Below, in pieces: positions 23,901 to 34,847 of a stretch of DNA of 64,000 bases. The notes beneath the pieces are model-generated. The model searched no databases. It was not told the DNA's origin and was given only the letters and a program-made list of their open reading frames with translations. The position numbers were made by a program, and so were the translations under genes. Location of the stretch: contig JADWOT020000005.1 of assembly GCA_036345935.2 (NCBI GenBank), forward strand, positions 3,528,696-3,592,695, read 5' to 3'. How positions within the stretch are numbered: position 1 is the stretch's first letter; each line of letters begins with the position of its first letter. This DNA is from Taenia hydatigena. Lineage: Eukaryota; Platyhelminthes; Cestoda; Cyclophyllidea; Taeniidae.

Positions 23901-24999
23901 GACCACTGCTCGACAGGGTTCCAGACCCTCTCAAATGTGCAGACAACGTCTGACAGGGGCAAGAGATACACAAGCATGAGCAAGAAGTGTAGACGCTTTT
24001 CTGCCTTGATAAGTTAAATATCAGGCGTATTGTTTACACAATACTTAATTTAATTCCGTAAATTAATTTTGCCAGCTATCTCAACACGTGATTTGGCTAA
24101 ATTTTGAGTCATCGCAAAGTTATTACTTGTGTAGTGAAGCTTGAAAAGCTTTAAGCTGCGTGCGTGTGCGGACTCTAGATTGATGCGACACTTCCGCACG
24201 CTCACAAAACTGGGACTAGTCCATACCTCTTGTAAAGTGTAGCGCTTGCAGATGTTGGTTCATCTGATAATGGGTGTTAGAAACTGCTGCCAAACCAGGT
24301 GGCTGTTAGCTACACCAGAAGGAGAAAAGAAGGGGACGTGCCTTCAGCAGAGGTCGGTATTCGCGTCGGTTCTTTAATGGCCGACGATGGTGAAGCATTA
24401 GATATCGCATGGTCTTTGAAAGCGGGAGTGAATGCTTGGCGTTCATTTGAATGAAGGCCTGAGGGAGAACGGGGACAGATGTAGTATGCACATCTTTGTC
24501 GTGTCCGAGAGTCGAAGCAAAGTGATTCGCATTTGACCTTGCAGTGCTTACTATTTGGAGAACGGTGTATGTAGAGGATTTAGCGAAATTGCCTTTGAAG
24601 ACATTTCTGTAGACCTAGTGTGGTGTGTGGTTCGTGGTACCCCATTTCCCTTTCCATCATAATAAATGTGGTAGTATTACCTCAACACACTTTGTTAGCA
24701 TGTGAGTTATCCTCGTGTAGGGAGCATTGCTTCCCATTGTGAGTTGTTTTGCCCTCCCACCCTTTACCTTCAGGATGACTGTGGTGGAAATGCATACATG
24801 CATGCCTGCCAACTCCAACAGGACCACCACTGCACAGAGCGTGGTCCAAACAGCACAGTGGTAATTGACAGTGCACAGATTTCATTAGCGTGTTATCAAA
24901 ATGGATTCAGGATGAGGGTGATTACTGTCACAACTCCATTATTCCAGGCGATGTCCTCCTGCTGACAGTCTTTACAATTGCAATGTTCTGGAAGTGGGA

Positions 25000-26060
25000 T
25001 GTCAATGCTACTGAATCGACGCCCAGTAGAAGTTGCATGCTGAGGTGGGTATTTGACCGGACATCGCCTAGGGTTGGGGGGTTGCAGACAGGCGAAGGCT
25101 CAACAAGGAGGAGCAGGAGAAGGGACGCATCCATCCACATTCACTTCGTAAATAAAAGCCCTCTGTCACTTAACCAACAAGATGACGGTTTTATTTCACA
25201 ACAAGGCGGTGTAAAAGACGCGGTCATTGAGAAGTCATGAGCAAGCACTTAGAAGTGATTTAAAGGAGGTAGGCCACTACCCTCTCCACCATCACCAAAC
25301 CAACCTCCACCACTTCTCCATTAGTTCCAATTCTTTCAACAAATCGTGAGCGACGCAGAGAAGATGGTAAAAAAGAAGGATCCACTAGTCAGACAATGAA
25401 ATTACTGAATATGATAGGCCCACATACCGGGTCCTGCGAGCAATGTCACCGCTCAAATTAGTCAACCAAACTGCACACCAAGGACTGTTGTCATGCAATA
25501 CGTCAAAAAAAAAAACCGTCCCAACCATGCGCTTCAAATACTCACAAATAACCATCACCATCAACAACGACAGCACCATTATCATCATCATCATCACCAG
25601 AAGCTACGCTAACGGATAGCACCCTGTCCACCCGCTCACACTGTCGCAAAAGACAATGGGCACGCACACACTTACGCCAGAGAAGTTGATTGCTGCACAT
25701 TTAAGAAGTGAAGCTCCTGCAACATACACAGGGCAGAGCAATGCGTCACAAGATAAACACTTTTAAAGCAGACGAGATTTCATGTCCACAACTTCCATGG
25801 TAAGAAAACATTTCACGCACCAACAACGGTGGCAGCAACAACAACCAAATCCACATTCGAGTGCCACGGACAGGTGGTATTTTTACATACCGAAGTCGAA
25901 GTCTCTCCACATCCAGAACGACGCATTGAGGTGAGTGTAGATGGATGCCTCCCCTCTTTTCTCCCTTGTCCTGAGATTTACGCCTGTCTGCAACCTCCTA
26001 CTCAAACCAATGTCCGATCAAATATCCACCTCGACGTGCAACTTACTGAGCATCGATTCA
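25000..26060. repeat. Small inverted repeat inside the loop
   Basis: About 25000-25145 is the reverse complement of about 25915-26060. Both encode, in opposite orientation, a run matching MDAS...PVCN followed by SDQ/RSN, so the match is visible at the peptide level too. The spacer of about 770 bp includes the (CAT)n run at 25578-25598. Confidence 0.6.
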
Positions 26061-26414
26061 GTAGCATTTGTTGGAGGGACGACAGCTGCACACGCAGCGG
26101 AGCGTACAAACCCGACATTCGCTGACGACTTTGGAGGCATTAGAAACGCAGTAAGAAAATGTTATGAAAAACCGCCAAGAGACAAAGTTACACAAAGTCG
26201 TTGGCAAAGTACGTCTCAGTAGGCTTTATGGGTCAGCTTTGTCACAATAAACAAGCTTAAAATCAATTGAAACATAAAAATAAGTAATCATAATAATCCT
26301 CGTGTTGTAAATAAAATAATGCAACGTGTTATTCGAACATGCTTTAAGTCCACGACAATTATTGCTGTATTTATTAATAATGCCCACGGAATAACTAATT
26401 TTGTTAGTACATTT

Positions 26415-26591
26415 TGTGGCAGACCGAAGCCTATTGAAGGCAAAAGAAGATACAGTACTAGAGCAGAATAGATACTCAGCAAACAGAGGGAACAGAACTG
26501 CTGGCATAGCCCGGAGACCAGCCCACGCGGCTGAGGCAGTATGACCACCTAAGCGGCTGAAAGCAGCAATAAGAATGAACAAAATATAGCA
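26415..26591 (+). mobile_element. LTR-like repeat, copy 3 (diverged)
   Basis: Begins TGTGGCAGACCGAAGCC and keeps the shared blocks GGCAAAAGAAG, CTGGCATAGCCCGGAG, CCAGCCCACGCGGCT and ATGACCACCT. It has lost the 'GTGACCCTGACC' segment and ends near ATAGCA. It lies in the same orientation as copy 2 although it sits at the opposite side of the inverted repeat, so it inserted independently. Confidence 0.65.
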
Positions 26592-26849
26592 TATTTGCTA
26601 AGCAAATTGAGTACATGGAGCAAAAATTCTAATTTAATCGTAAAAATTTGAACTTGTCTCAAACACACAAACTTTAAAATTCATTTGTTTTATCGAATGA
26701 AGGTTGGTGTAATCGGCCAGTCTCGTGAATAAAGTAGTTAGGCAGTGTGCGTTTTGCGGGTCATTGTTTTTGGGTTATGGGAGCTTTTTCGCTGGAAAAA
26801 GTTCGAGATTTGGCAAGTGCTTTGTGGTTTTTGTATTAGTCCTGGTTTA

Positions 26850-29800
26850 TTGTTTATCTGTCGGCTAGATTTATTTAAGCGCGTACTTGTGGAAGTAAAC
26901 GAAAAGGCTACGTATGTGACTTCTATGATATTTTATTCCCCAACTTCAAGACCTAATCACGTTCATTTTTTGCTTCACAATTCTCTAAACAATGATTTTG
27001 TTTCTCTCTGCAATCCATTGATTGGCTTGTCTTTTGGTGATGATGGGTCCTGATTAATAAATCCTAATTTTGTTAAGTAGTGTTTTAACTTAACCATGTA
27101 CTTGACGCCTACTCATTATTTTTGTCAGTAACTATTTATTTTATGCCTTAATATACGTTTCCTCAATTCATGCATTTTTTAGAGTAAACACTAAAGGAGC
27201 AGCTTCATTTCCAGTTTTGCGAAGGATGGAGACATTATTTGGTGACGCTGAATGGGAGCCTCGTCTTCGCTATCGCTTCGCATATTTCTCAGGCAAGATT
27301 GGACTGCTGTAAATGAGTTGTTGCTGCCTTCTCCGTACAGCAATGGATTAGATGTGGGTTCTTATTCTGGGTGAAGTCATGCCTTTATCATTCATCCGTT
27401 GGTCCCTTCACACTATGTGTGTAGCAAAAGTTACGTTACTTTTGTTTATTGGTTGCTATTAGGTCTTCTAAACGTAGCCTGGCTTCCTTTATACACCTAT
27501 TTGTCAAAGTGAACACGAAAGCTTCATTATGTGACTGCTAGAAAGTTTTGGCTTCCACTGCACGTCCAATTTCCATCGTATAATACTTGAGGCGATAAAT
27601 TGAGATTGTTTTGGCAGTTCGTCAATCTGTTTGCTCTTTAATGTGATGGGTTTGGATTAGTAAGACGCAGTTTCGTTTGAAAATGTTTCAACTTTCCTAG
27701 GCACTTGTTGTCTATTATTTTCTTGCTAATGCGTATTCATTATATCTTTATATCTCATTATTATCCATTTTTATCCGTTTGCATTACTAGGATGAACGTT
27801 GAAGAGGCAGCTGCAGTGCCTGTCGGGTGCTTATTCTTTAGCCGAGGATAGAGACATTGTTTTGGGGGCAATGAGTGCGGCTGTCGCCTTCGCTCTCACT
27901 CCACGCCATCCTCGGTTGAGACTGGCTTGCTGCAAATGAGTTGTTGCTGTCTTTTCTGTGCGACAATGGATTCGATGTGCGTTTTTATTTTGGGTGGGAA
28001 GATGTTTTTATCACTTATCCGTAGGTTCTTTCACATTACGTGTGTGTGATAGAAGGCGCGCCACTTTCATGACTCTGAAAGTGTGTTGGTAGGTCACACT
28101 CACGTGTGTATGTGGAGGTCTTGGAACGGACACTTGGCGATTCCACAACTCATGGGCTTGGGAGCCACAGTTGTTTTGTGTGTTGTTGTGGTCCTTGCGA
28201 GACGTGTTATGCAGAGGGTCGCAGTGATGGTTCGATTGTGGGTTTAGCTTTGACAGCATAAGTTGGTGCCTGAGCGGGGTGGACGCAGAAGTGGGTAAAG
28301 GCGTGGTTACTGGGCGGTCTCGAATGGTCACTCATTAGGGCGTTTCTTTTTTGACCAGTAGCTTTTGCCCACGGGTGTCAGGTCTGCAGCCTGTTGGACT
28401 TTCGCAGATCGGTCCTTCTACTTTCCTCTTTTATCCCTTCCAAACACCACGGAATTTCTGTGGTGGTTAGGTGGCATGGTGTGTAGGATAGTGGACACTG
28501 CGAGATTGTGGCGTCGCCCACGGAGGCGTCTCCTCCACTGTTGTGTAGTGTGAACGTCAGCATGGGCTATGGCTAGCATTGACTTTGGATGGCATGGCGG
28601 TAGGCGTAACTTTCTGTGTTGTTGGGCGGAGATGGCACAGTCACAGGCCAGGCAGACCGAGTAGGGTGCAGCACTGATGAGAGCAAGCTTGTCGCCCCGA
28701 GAAGGGATGATGGGCTGCGATCGTGGTGTCTGTGTGGTAAATTTTGCGGTTTTGGGTGTTTGTCTTTCGTCTTGCTAGCTTCTACTTCTGGCATTGAGCA
28801 AAAATTTGTTTCTCTGGTTTTTTCGGAGAACGGTTTTTTTGACACCGCGATTTCTTTGTGGTTCCGTGCATCTATATACTTATTCTGGAACATGGGGGTT
28901 GCCTTTTTTTAGAATGAGGCTTGGGAGGTGATGTTGGACAAATTTGTGGGTGTCGAATGGCTACATTTGTTTGCGTTTATTGACTGGGCTGAAAGGTTGT
29001 GGAGGGTATAGCCGAAGTTGTCCTGGTGGTATGTTAGATGGTGAGTTACCTTATTAAGGCGGGGGTGTTGCGTTGAATGTCGCCTCATTTTGTGGTGCTA
29101 AAGTTGTTGTAGTCCCGGGGTAGGACGAGAGGGAATTGTTGTCCTTATCGAAGCAGTTTGCGTTGGGCATGGAGATATGAATAAACGCTAGCGGGTGGTG
29201 TTTTTGTAGGCGAAGCTTGTCAGTGCAATGTTTTTTGTCAAAATGGTCTTCCCACTGGTGGGAATGCTGACTAGGAGGTGCTTTCAAAAGTCGTCGTCAT
29301 CACGGACTCATCAAACCGCCAACAACAACACACTTGGTTGTCGGTGATGGCAGTAATAGCAAAGGGGAATGTGTACTCAGAAGCCGACCCATAGGAAGCC
29401 ACAGAGACTGCAATGAGGGCCTTTGACCTCGTCGTTGCCTTTGGCAACGCGTGTGATGTAAAATCGCCACACCTATTCTTTTTCGCCAATGTGGATTATT
29501 AATTCAGGCTCGACGCTAGCAGGCGGTGGAGCTAGTTGCTTGAAGGAGGACTGAGTTCAGGAAAGACTGACAGCTGTGGTGTGCGGGTGCGTGTGTGGGT
29601 ACCAGGCATGCAGGCGGGCAAGCAGGAGCGAAGGGAGAGGCGAACAGCACCTTGGTGAGTGGAATTTGCCTGCGGAACGGTATGTGCTGTACAAGTTGGG
29701 TGAGATATTGTCATAGACTCGCTCTATTTTTATTCTGTTTTGCTTATTCCAGTACAGTAGTCGGGTTTAGTGGCCTCTAACAATGCCAACAACGTCGGTA

Positions 29801-30710
29801 TGGAATGAGGTGAAGGTGATATGACGTTTTTATTGCGAGGCCCCATACGAACTAGTAGCTTTTTTAATGACTTCCACATATGCGAGTGTGAATGGGTGGT
29901 GGGTAGGGGGAGGATGAGTGACCTAGTGTTGGAATGCGATTGGTTTGTATTTGTGGGAGTGAGCGAAGCTGTCGCATGGCTGAATGCAGTGCTTGCTTCT
30001 GTCCATCCTAACGTTTCCAGTTCATGCTATAGGGAATTGTGTTTGCTGTGCGCTGGGAGGGTCTTGGCAACTGGTGGGCGCATGAAGGCTTACTTGTTGT
30101 CTGTCATTCTCGTGGTCTTGGGTAGTTGGGATTCGTTTTTCTTTTGCTTTTAAGCCAGTGTCCATTCGATTACCACTGGCCATGTACGCGTGATGATGAG
30201 GGCATTCCCCCTCCGATCTTCCATCCTCCTCAACCCGTAGTGGATCAGCTTTCACTGTAGGGGGGAAGAGGAGAAGGTTGCTAGAAGAAGCTGCTGGAAG
30301 AGGCGAGTGGGAGTGTGTAATGCGGCGTTGTGGGTGGTTTGTTGAGTGAGAGGTATTGGTGATGTGGAGTGGGGCGTAGCGGGTCATTTAGTTTTTCCGA
30401 CGTTGTACCTTCGCCGTCGAGCAGAGTGGATGTCTCATCGTCGTCGTCGTCGTCGTCGTCGATATGTGAAGCACACAAATAAATGCCTTTTGCTGCAACT
30501 ACCTTTGTGTCTCCTTCCTTCGGTCTTACTTTTAATGGGCTGGGTGGGTGGCGGTCCGTGAAGGGGCTGTGGTGGGATGGTGCGGTGAAGCAGTGGGGGA
30601 ATGTTCTTGTGCGAGCGGGAGCGTTGTTAGCCAGAGAACTTGTTACACTCGCAGTGCACTTTACTTCCACGGGTATGAAATGTGTATTTTTCTTGCTTTT
30701 TTGGGTCGCA
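26850..30710 (-). repeat. Right arm of large inverted repeat (~3.85 kb)
   Basis: The reverse complement of the left arm, so its plus strand is G/T-rich. It carries a perfect (TCG)8 run at about 30437-30461 where the left arm has an interrupted GAC/AAC run (about 16655-16681). The peptide frames that look open in the left arm are partly broken here: for example, the counterpart of the frame starting at 17242 has an in-frame TAA early on. The direct sub-duplication at the inner end is present (about 26880-27400 and 27470-28060), so that duplication predates formation of the inverted repeat. Confidence 0.8.
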
Positions 30711-31079
30711 GCTAATCACTGGCGAGGGTGCTGGTGATGTGTGTGTGGTATGAAGTAAGTGACCTGCTACCACCGCTACTAGTACCATAAAAGTAGTGTT
30801 TTTAGTCTGCCACTTTTTGATGCCACGGCTGATGAAAGAGATGGAGGAACCACAAACTGAGAACGCTACGCTTCAGAACTGGCCTTAAAATAAAAGTCGT
30901 TAAAACAATCACCCAAATGCAGTGTGATCTACGTCCTCAATGCATAGAAATTGCATCAAACAAGGAACTGAAAACTACTTTCCTCATCCCCTCCAAGTAA
31001 ACTCCGACACGTGCTTACACTTCAGTGCCAACTGCAACACCAAACTGCAGACAAAATTTCTGTTTTGCACTAGCAAAAC

Positions 31080-32790
31080 CACCTTTAACCGAGAAGTTGT
31101 GTAGCCTATACACTGTGCACCACCTATTTGCGCTTGCTTGTGAAGCCGACCGTGGTGAGAAGGTTGCGTTGAATTTATGCAACGAAAAGAACCTGACTGT
31201 AAGCCGGTACGCCTCTACCCAAAGGGAGTCAAGGACAGCGTTCAGGATTGCAGCCACAGAAGCACTTTCCTCCACGGTTGTGAGTACCAGGATCTGCCAG
31301 AACAGACAGTTTATCCTACTTCATTAATTTTATCGCCCAACTTGCGCTATTACTACTTGCAGACTGTCAAAGTCTGGCCGACATCTCCAACCTCACAGTG
31401 GGGATGTGGTAGACAATGTCAAACGATGAAAGAGAAAATAATAGGCACTTTGTTGTTGTTGTTGTGGCGAATGTTTGAGCAGAGGTGAATTGGCCTGCAT
31501 TAGTCAGGGAGAGGAGGAGGGGAAGGAGGAAAACAGTCATGACTAAGCGTCTTGCGTTGCCGCGAGCTATCAAGACCTTTGACATCCAACCTAGCAACGC
31601 GATTCGGCCGCATCCAGATGCTACCATTTTTCCACCTCCTGTTGCTTTTACTTAACACTTAAAAAAGGCTTTTCTGTTTGTGTTCAAACGATATCACGAA
31701 ACGGTTGCTTCAAGCAAAGCGAGCACCTCAGGTCAAATGCAAGGTTATGAGGACGGCACCAAAACACTGGTCGTAACAACCCTCTGCCAAGGACGCAACC
31801 AGCCTCATACCACACCGAGGTCGCCCGAAGGAGGCAACGAGGTACGAAACGACGAGAAAAAAATAAATTGTAACGCCATATTTAACAACAAAACCACTGC
31901 AAGGCCGCAAGCTCTCCTCCTCCCAAGGTAGACTCGAAGGGGCAATGAGTTGGAGCCTCAAACAGCACTTCACAAAGCATTGTCAGGATTGACAATTGGG
32001 TACATCATTGTTACACATCCAATTCTTTGTGTGCTGTTCAAGGAAAACATTTCCTATCCACTGTAAGCCTAGTAAACAGTTAGGCTTGCGCCATTGAGAG
32101 CACAAACATTTGACCTAACACAGATGGAGAGATGGCAATAACAAGTGCAAGCAGACTTAGATGTAGATTTATGTCCTCATATTTGCTAGTTGTTTATTTA
32201 CGGAAAAGCGAGCACCACCTACCAGACAATTCAGCATTTCATCATCATCATTATTATTAATTAGTGTAGCAACTGGGTGCGGCCGAATTGCGTTGCTAGG
32301 TTCGATGTCAGAGGGATTGACAGCTCGCAGCAATGCAACACGCCTCCTCCTTTGGCAAGGAACTGAGGCAGGCTGACTGATGCAGGCCAATTTGCATCTG
32401 CTCAAACATTCACCACCACTATTACCACCACAACAACAACAACAATGTCTACCATTTGCTCTTGCAGTGTTTGACAGCACTTACCACATGTCCACTGTGA
32501 GGTTGGAGATGTCGGCCAGATCTTGACAGTCAAAAAAGTAGGGCAAATTGTCTGTTCTGGCAGAGCCTAGTATTTACGACCGTAGGAGAAAGTGCTTCTG
32601 TGGCTGATATGCTGGACGTTGCCTTTGATTTCCCTTAGGTTGAGGCTTACCGGCTTACAATCAGGTTCCGTTAGCCGCATAACTTCAACGCAACCTCCTC
32701 ACCACGGCCGGCTTCTTAAGCAAGCGCAAATAAGTGATGCACAGTGTTTGGGCTACACAATTTCCAGCTGGACGTGGTCAACAGTTTGGT
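31080..32790. repeat. Second inverted repeat, ~545-bp arms
   Basis: Arms at about 31080-31625 and 32260-32790 are reverse complements. Shared blocks include GAAGTTGTGTAGCC / its 32.75-kb partner, TTGCGCTTGCTT, CCTGACTGTAAGCCGGTA, CACAGAAGCACTTTC, CTGCCAGAACAGACA, GGCCGACATCTCCAACCTCA and GCAACGCGATTCGGCCGCA. The spacer of about 630 bp holds a segment that is directly repeated downstream (see 31680-34600). Confidence 0.8.
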
Positions 32791-34600
32791 GTGTCAGTTG
32801 GTATTCCATTCATTTGAAGGTGACTTAGAGAAGAATTTAAAGATGTTGCATTAATTACTGTAGTGCTGTGCGTGCATTCGGGACACGGAAATAGGAAATG
32901 CGACTTGTGTTGCTTTCCCCCCTGGCCAGACTTCACCTGCTTCGTCCGAACAGTGACACAGGCACATCGCCTGTCACGTGGGAGCGTGCATCAGACATCA
33001 CCCCAGTGTTTCGGCCCCTCCTATCAACAGGGCGATAAAATGACATCTTGACAACAGCTAAATACCTCAGAGTCTTAACCAGGCGAAAGTCAAAGAATGT
33101 GGGATGCAGGGCAGGAAAGTTGGTGAAGTGCTTTTACATGGTCCGTCAAACTCAAAGCATTTTGAAGTTGATACGTGAACGGGTGAGTTGGTCCGCTCAA
33201 AAGAACTGGAGAAAGAAGGAAATGGAAGTCTATTTACAACCAATCAAAAGGATTTTTCGCATCTTCAACGCAAAAAGCAAAGGTGATGAGGAAAGTAGTG
33301 CAAACATGACACAAGGCATCCACCTTGTGCCATAAAAAAATGCCAGTTGAAGTGGTGAAGTAGTCTCCCTTTTCTGCCCTTTCTTCACACACACCTCATT
33401 CTCTGCCCAGGTTGCTTTGACACAACCTTACGGACAGTCAGTGAAGCATCATCTTCCAGTCAGGACTCTGGATTGAGGAGGAGGAAGAGCAGGGAAGTAC
33501 AGCGACATGACCGAGTGTCGCACATTGTTGCCACATTAGCAGCCTCAACCAAACACATTTGGTTGCTACATGTATTGTGAGCCAAAGACGTTCCATTCAC
33601 CTGCTGTCTACCAATCTGCTTTCGGTTATGTAAATGACAAGTAAAAAAAAGATTTCTCCGTATCCAATCAAACAGCAACAACAAAAAAAAAACGGTTGCT
33701 TCAACCAAAGGCATCGAACCAGTTAATGTGTGAGGCTGTGGAACAAGGCACCATCGACACATTTGTTTCGAGAAGCCTCCAACACGGACGTCAGGGTAGG
33801 ATCGCTGGAAGAAGGCGCGGCGCCAGTGAACTGCCCTCTAACGGCGCAACACCACAAGAGAATGGAAATTACCACCATTCTACGTGGATTTGATGGATGA
33901 ATCGTTTTACACCTCAAATGGTGGCCCATAAAGCGTCCTTAGGATTGGCATTTTGACACAACCTACATCGTTGTTACACATTCCATCCTGTGTGTGTGTG
34001 CATTTCATGGAAAGCATTGTTTAGATTATATGAGCATAGTAAACAGGCGTCAGAGTGGCAACGACTGGGGTAGTGAGTGTCCTAACCATCGGCCAGTTGG
34101 AGGGAGAGATGACAATAACAGGTGCACACGCAAAAAACCTAATATTTACACTCAGATGTTTGTAGCCATTCAGCATGGAAACGGTAATTTACTACAAGGC
34201 CTGCATGAAGTTGTAAAATTGAACCGATGCATTCGACAATGAAGCAGAAGAACAAAAGCACTCTTCGGACGTATAAAGCCTATTACTGTACAATGATAAA
34301 CGTAGTGCGGCATATTCGCCTGTGCCATAAATTATGCCGCTTTCTTCTCCTCGTTCTACCTGCTTCGTCCAGGCGGTGAGACAGACACACCGTCTGTCAC
34401 GTGAGAGCGTACAAAAGGCATCCTCCCAGTGTTTAGTCATCTCCTGACAACACAGCGATTAAATGACCTTTTGACAACGCCTAACTCAGAGCCTTAACCG
34501 GACAAACGTCTAGGCATGTGGAAGAGGGAGTTCACAACCTGCATAACAATGGTGATGAGCCTACCTCCAAGCAGAGTCGACACCCTTATGTAGAACGTGA
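31680..34600 (+). repeat. Direct repeats flanking and overlapping the second inverted repeat
   Basis: Three direct matches indicate duplication of a larger block. About 31690-31730 matches 33690-33720 (ACGGTTGCTTCAA). About 31930-32190 matches 33900-34170 (TTGTTACACAT, then AGTAAACAG, then GAGAGATG-CAATAACA). About 32920-33090 matches 34340-34510 (ACCTGCTTCGTCC, GTCACGTG-GAGCGT, CCCAGTGTTT, AAATGAC-T-TTGACAAC). No gene was recognised in this stretch. Confidence 0.65.
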
Positions 34601-34847
34601 AAAAAGCATGTAAATTAACTACAGAATCAGCTTTAATTTGAATGAGTGGATGAGAACTGTTTGGCAGTGATGCCAAGGTTTCAGTGTAATGGCCAGCACA
34701 CACTAACGCACTAGTTAGATGGAGGTAGTACATGCGTGAAATGAGATGATGAAGTAGGAACACACACAACTCGTAAAAAGGGACGCACAGAGTACTTCCA
34801 AAATGAAGTGAGTTTCCTGAGCTCGTTATATGAACGGTGAAGTGGAG

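Larger units (their letters stand above)
20250..26850. other. Loop region between the inverted-repeat arms
   Basis: About 6.6 kb with no convincing gene. It holds LTR-like copies near 20735 and 26415, a smaller inverted repeat (about 25000-25145 against 25915-26060), an AT-rich tract (23480-23740) and a CAT run (25578-25598). The longest open frame (22720-23106, minus) and two lysine-rich frames near 21.1 and 21.6 kb (plus) are not supported by splice or domain evidence. Confidence 0.5.
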
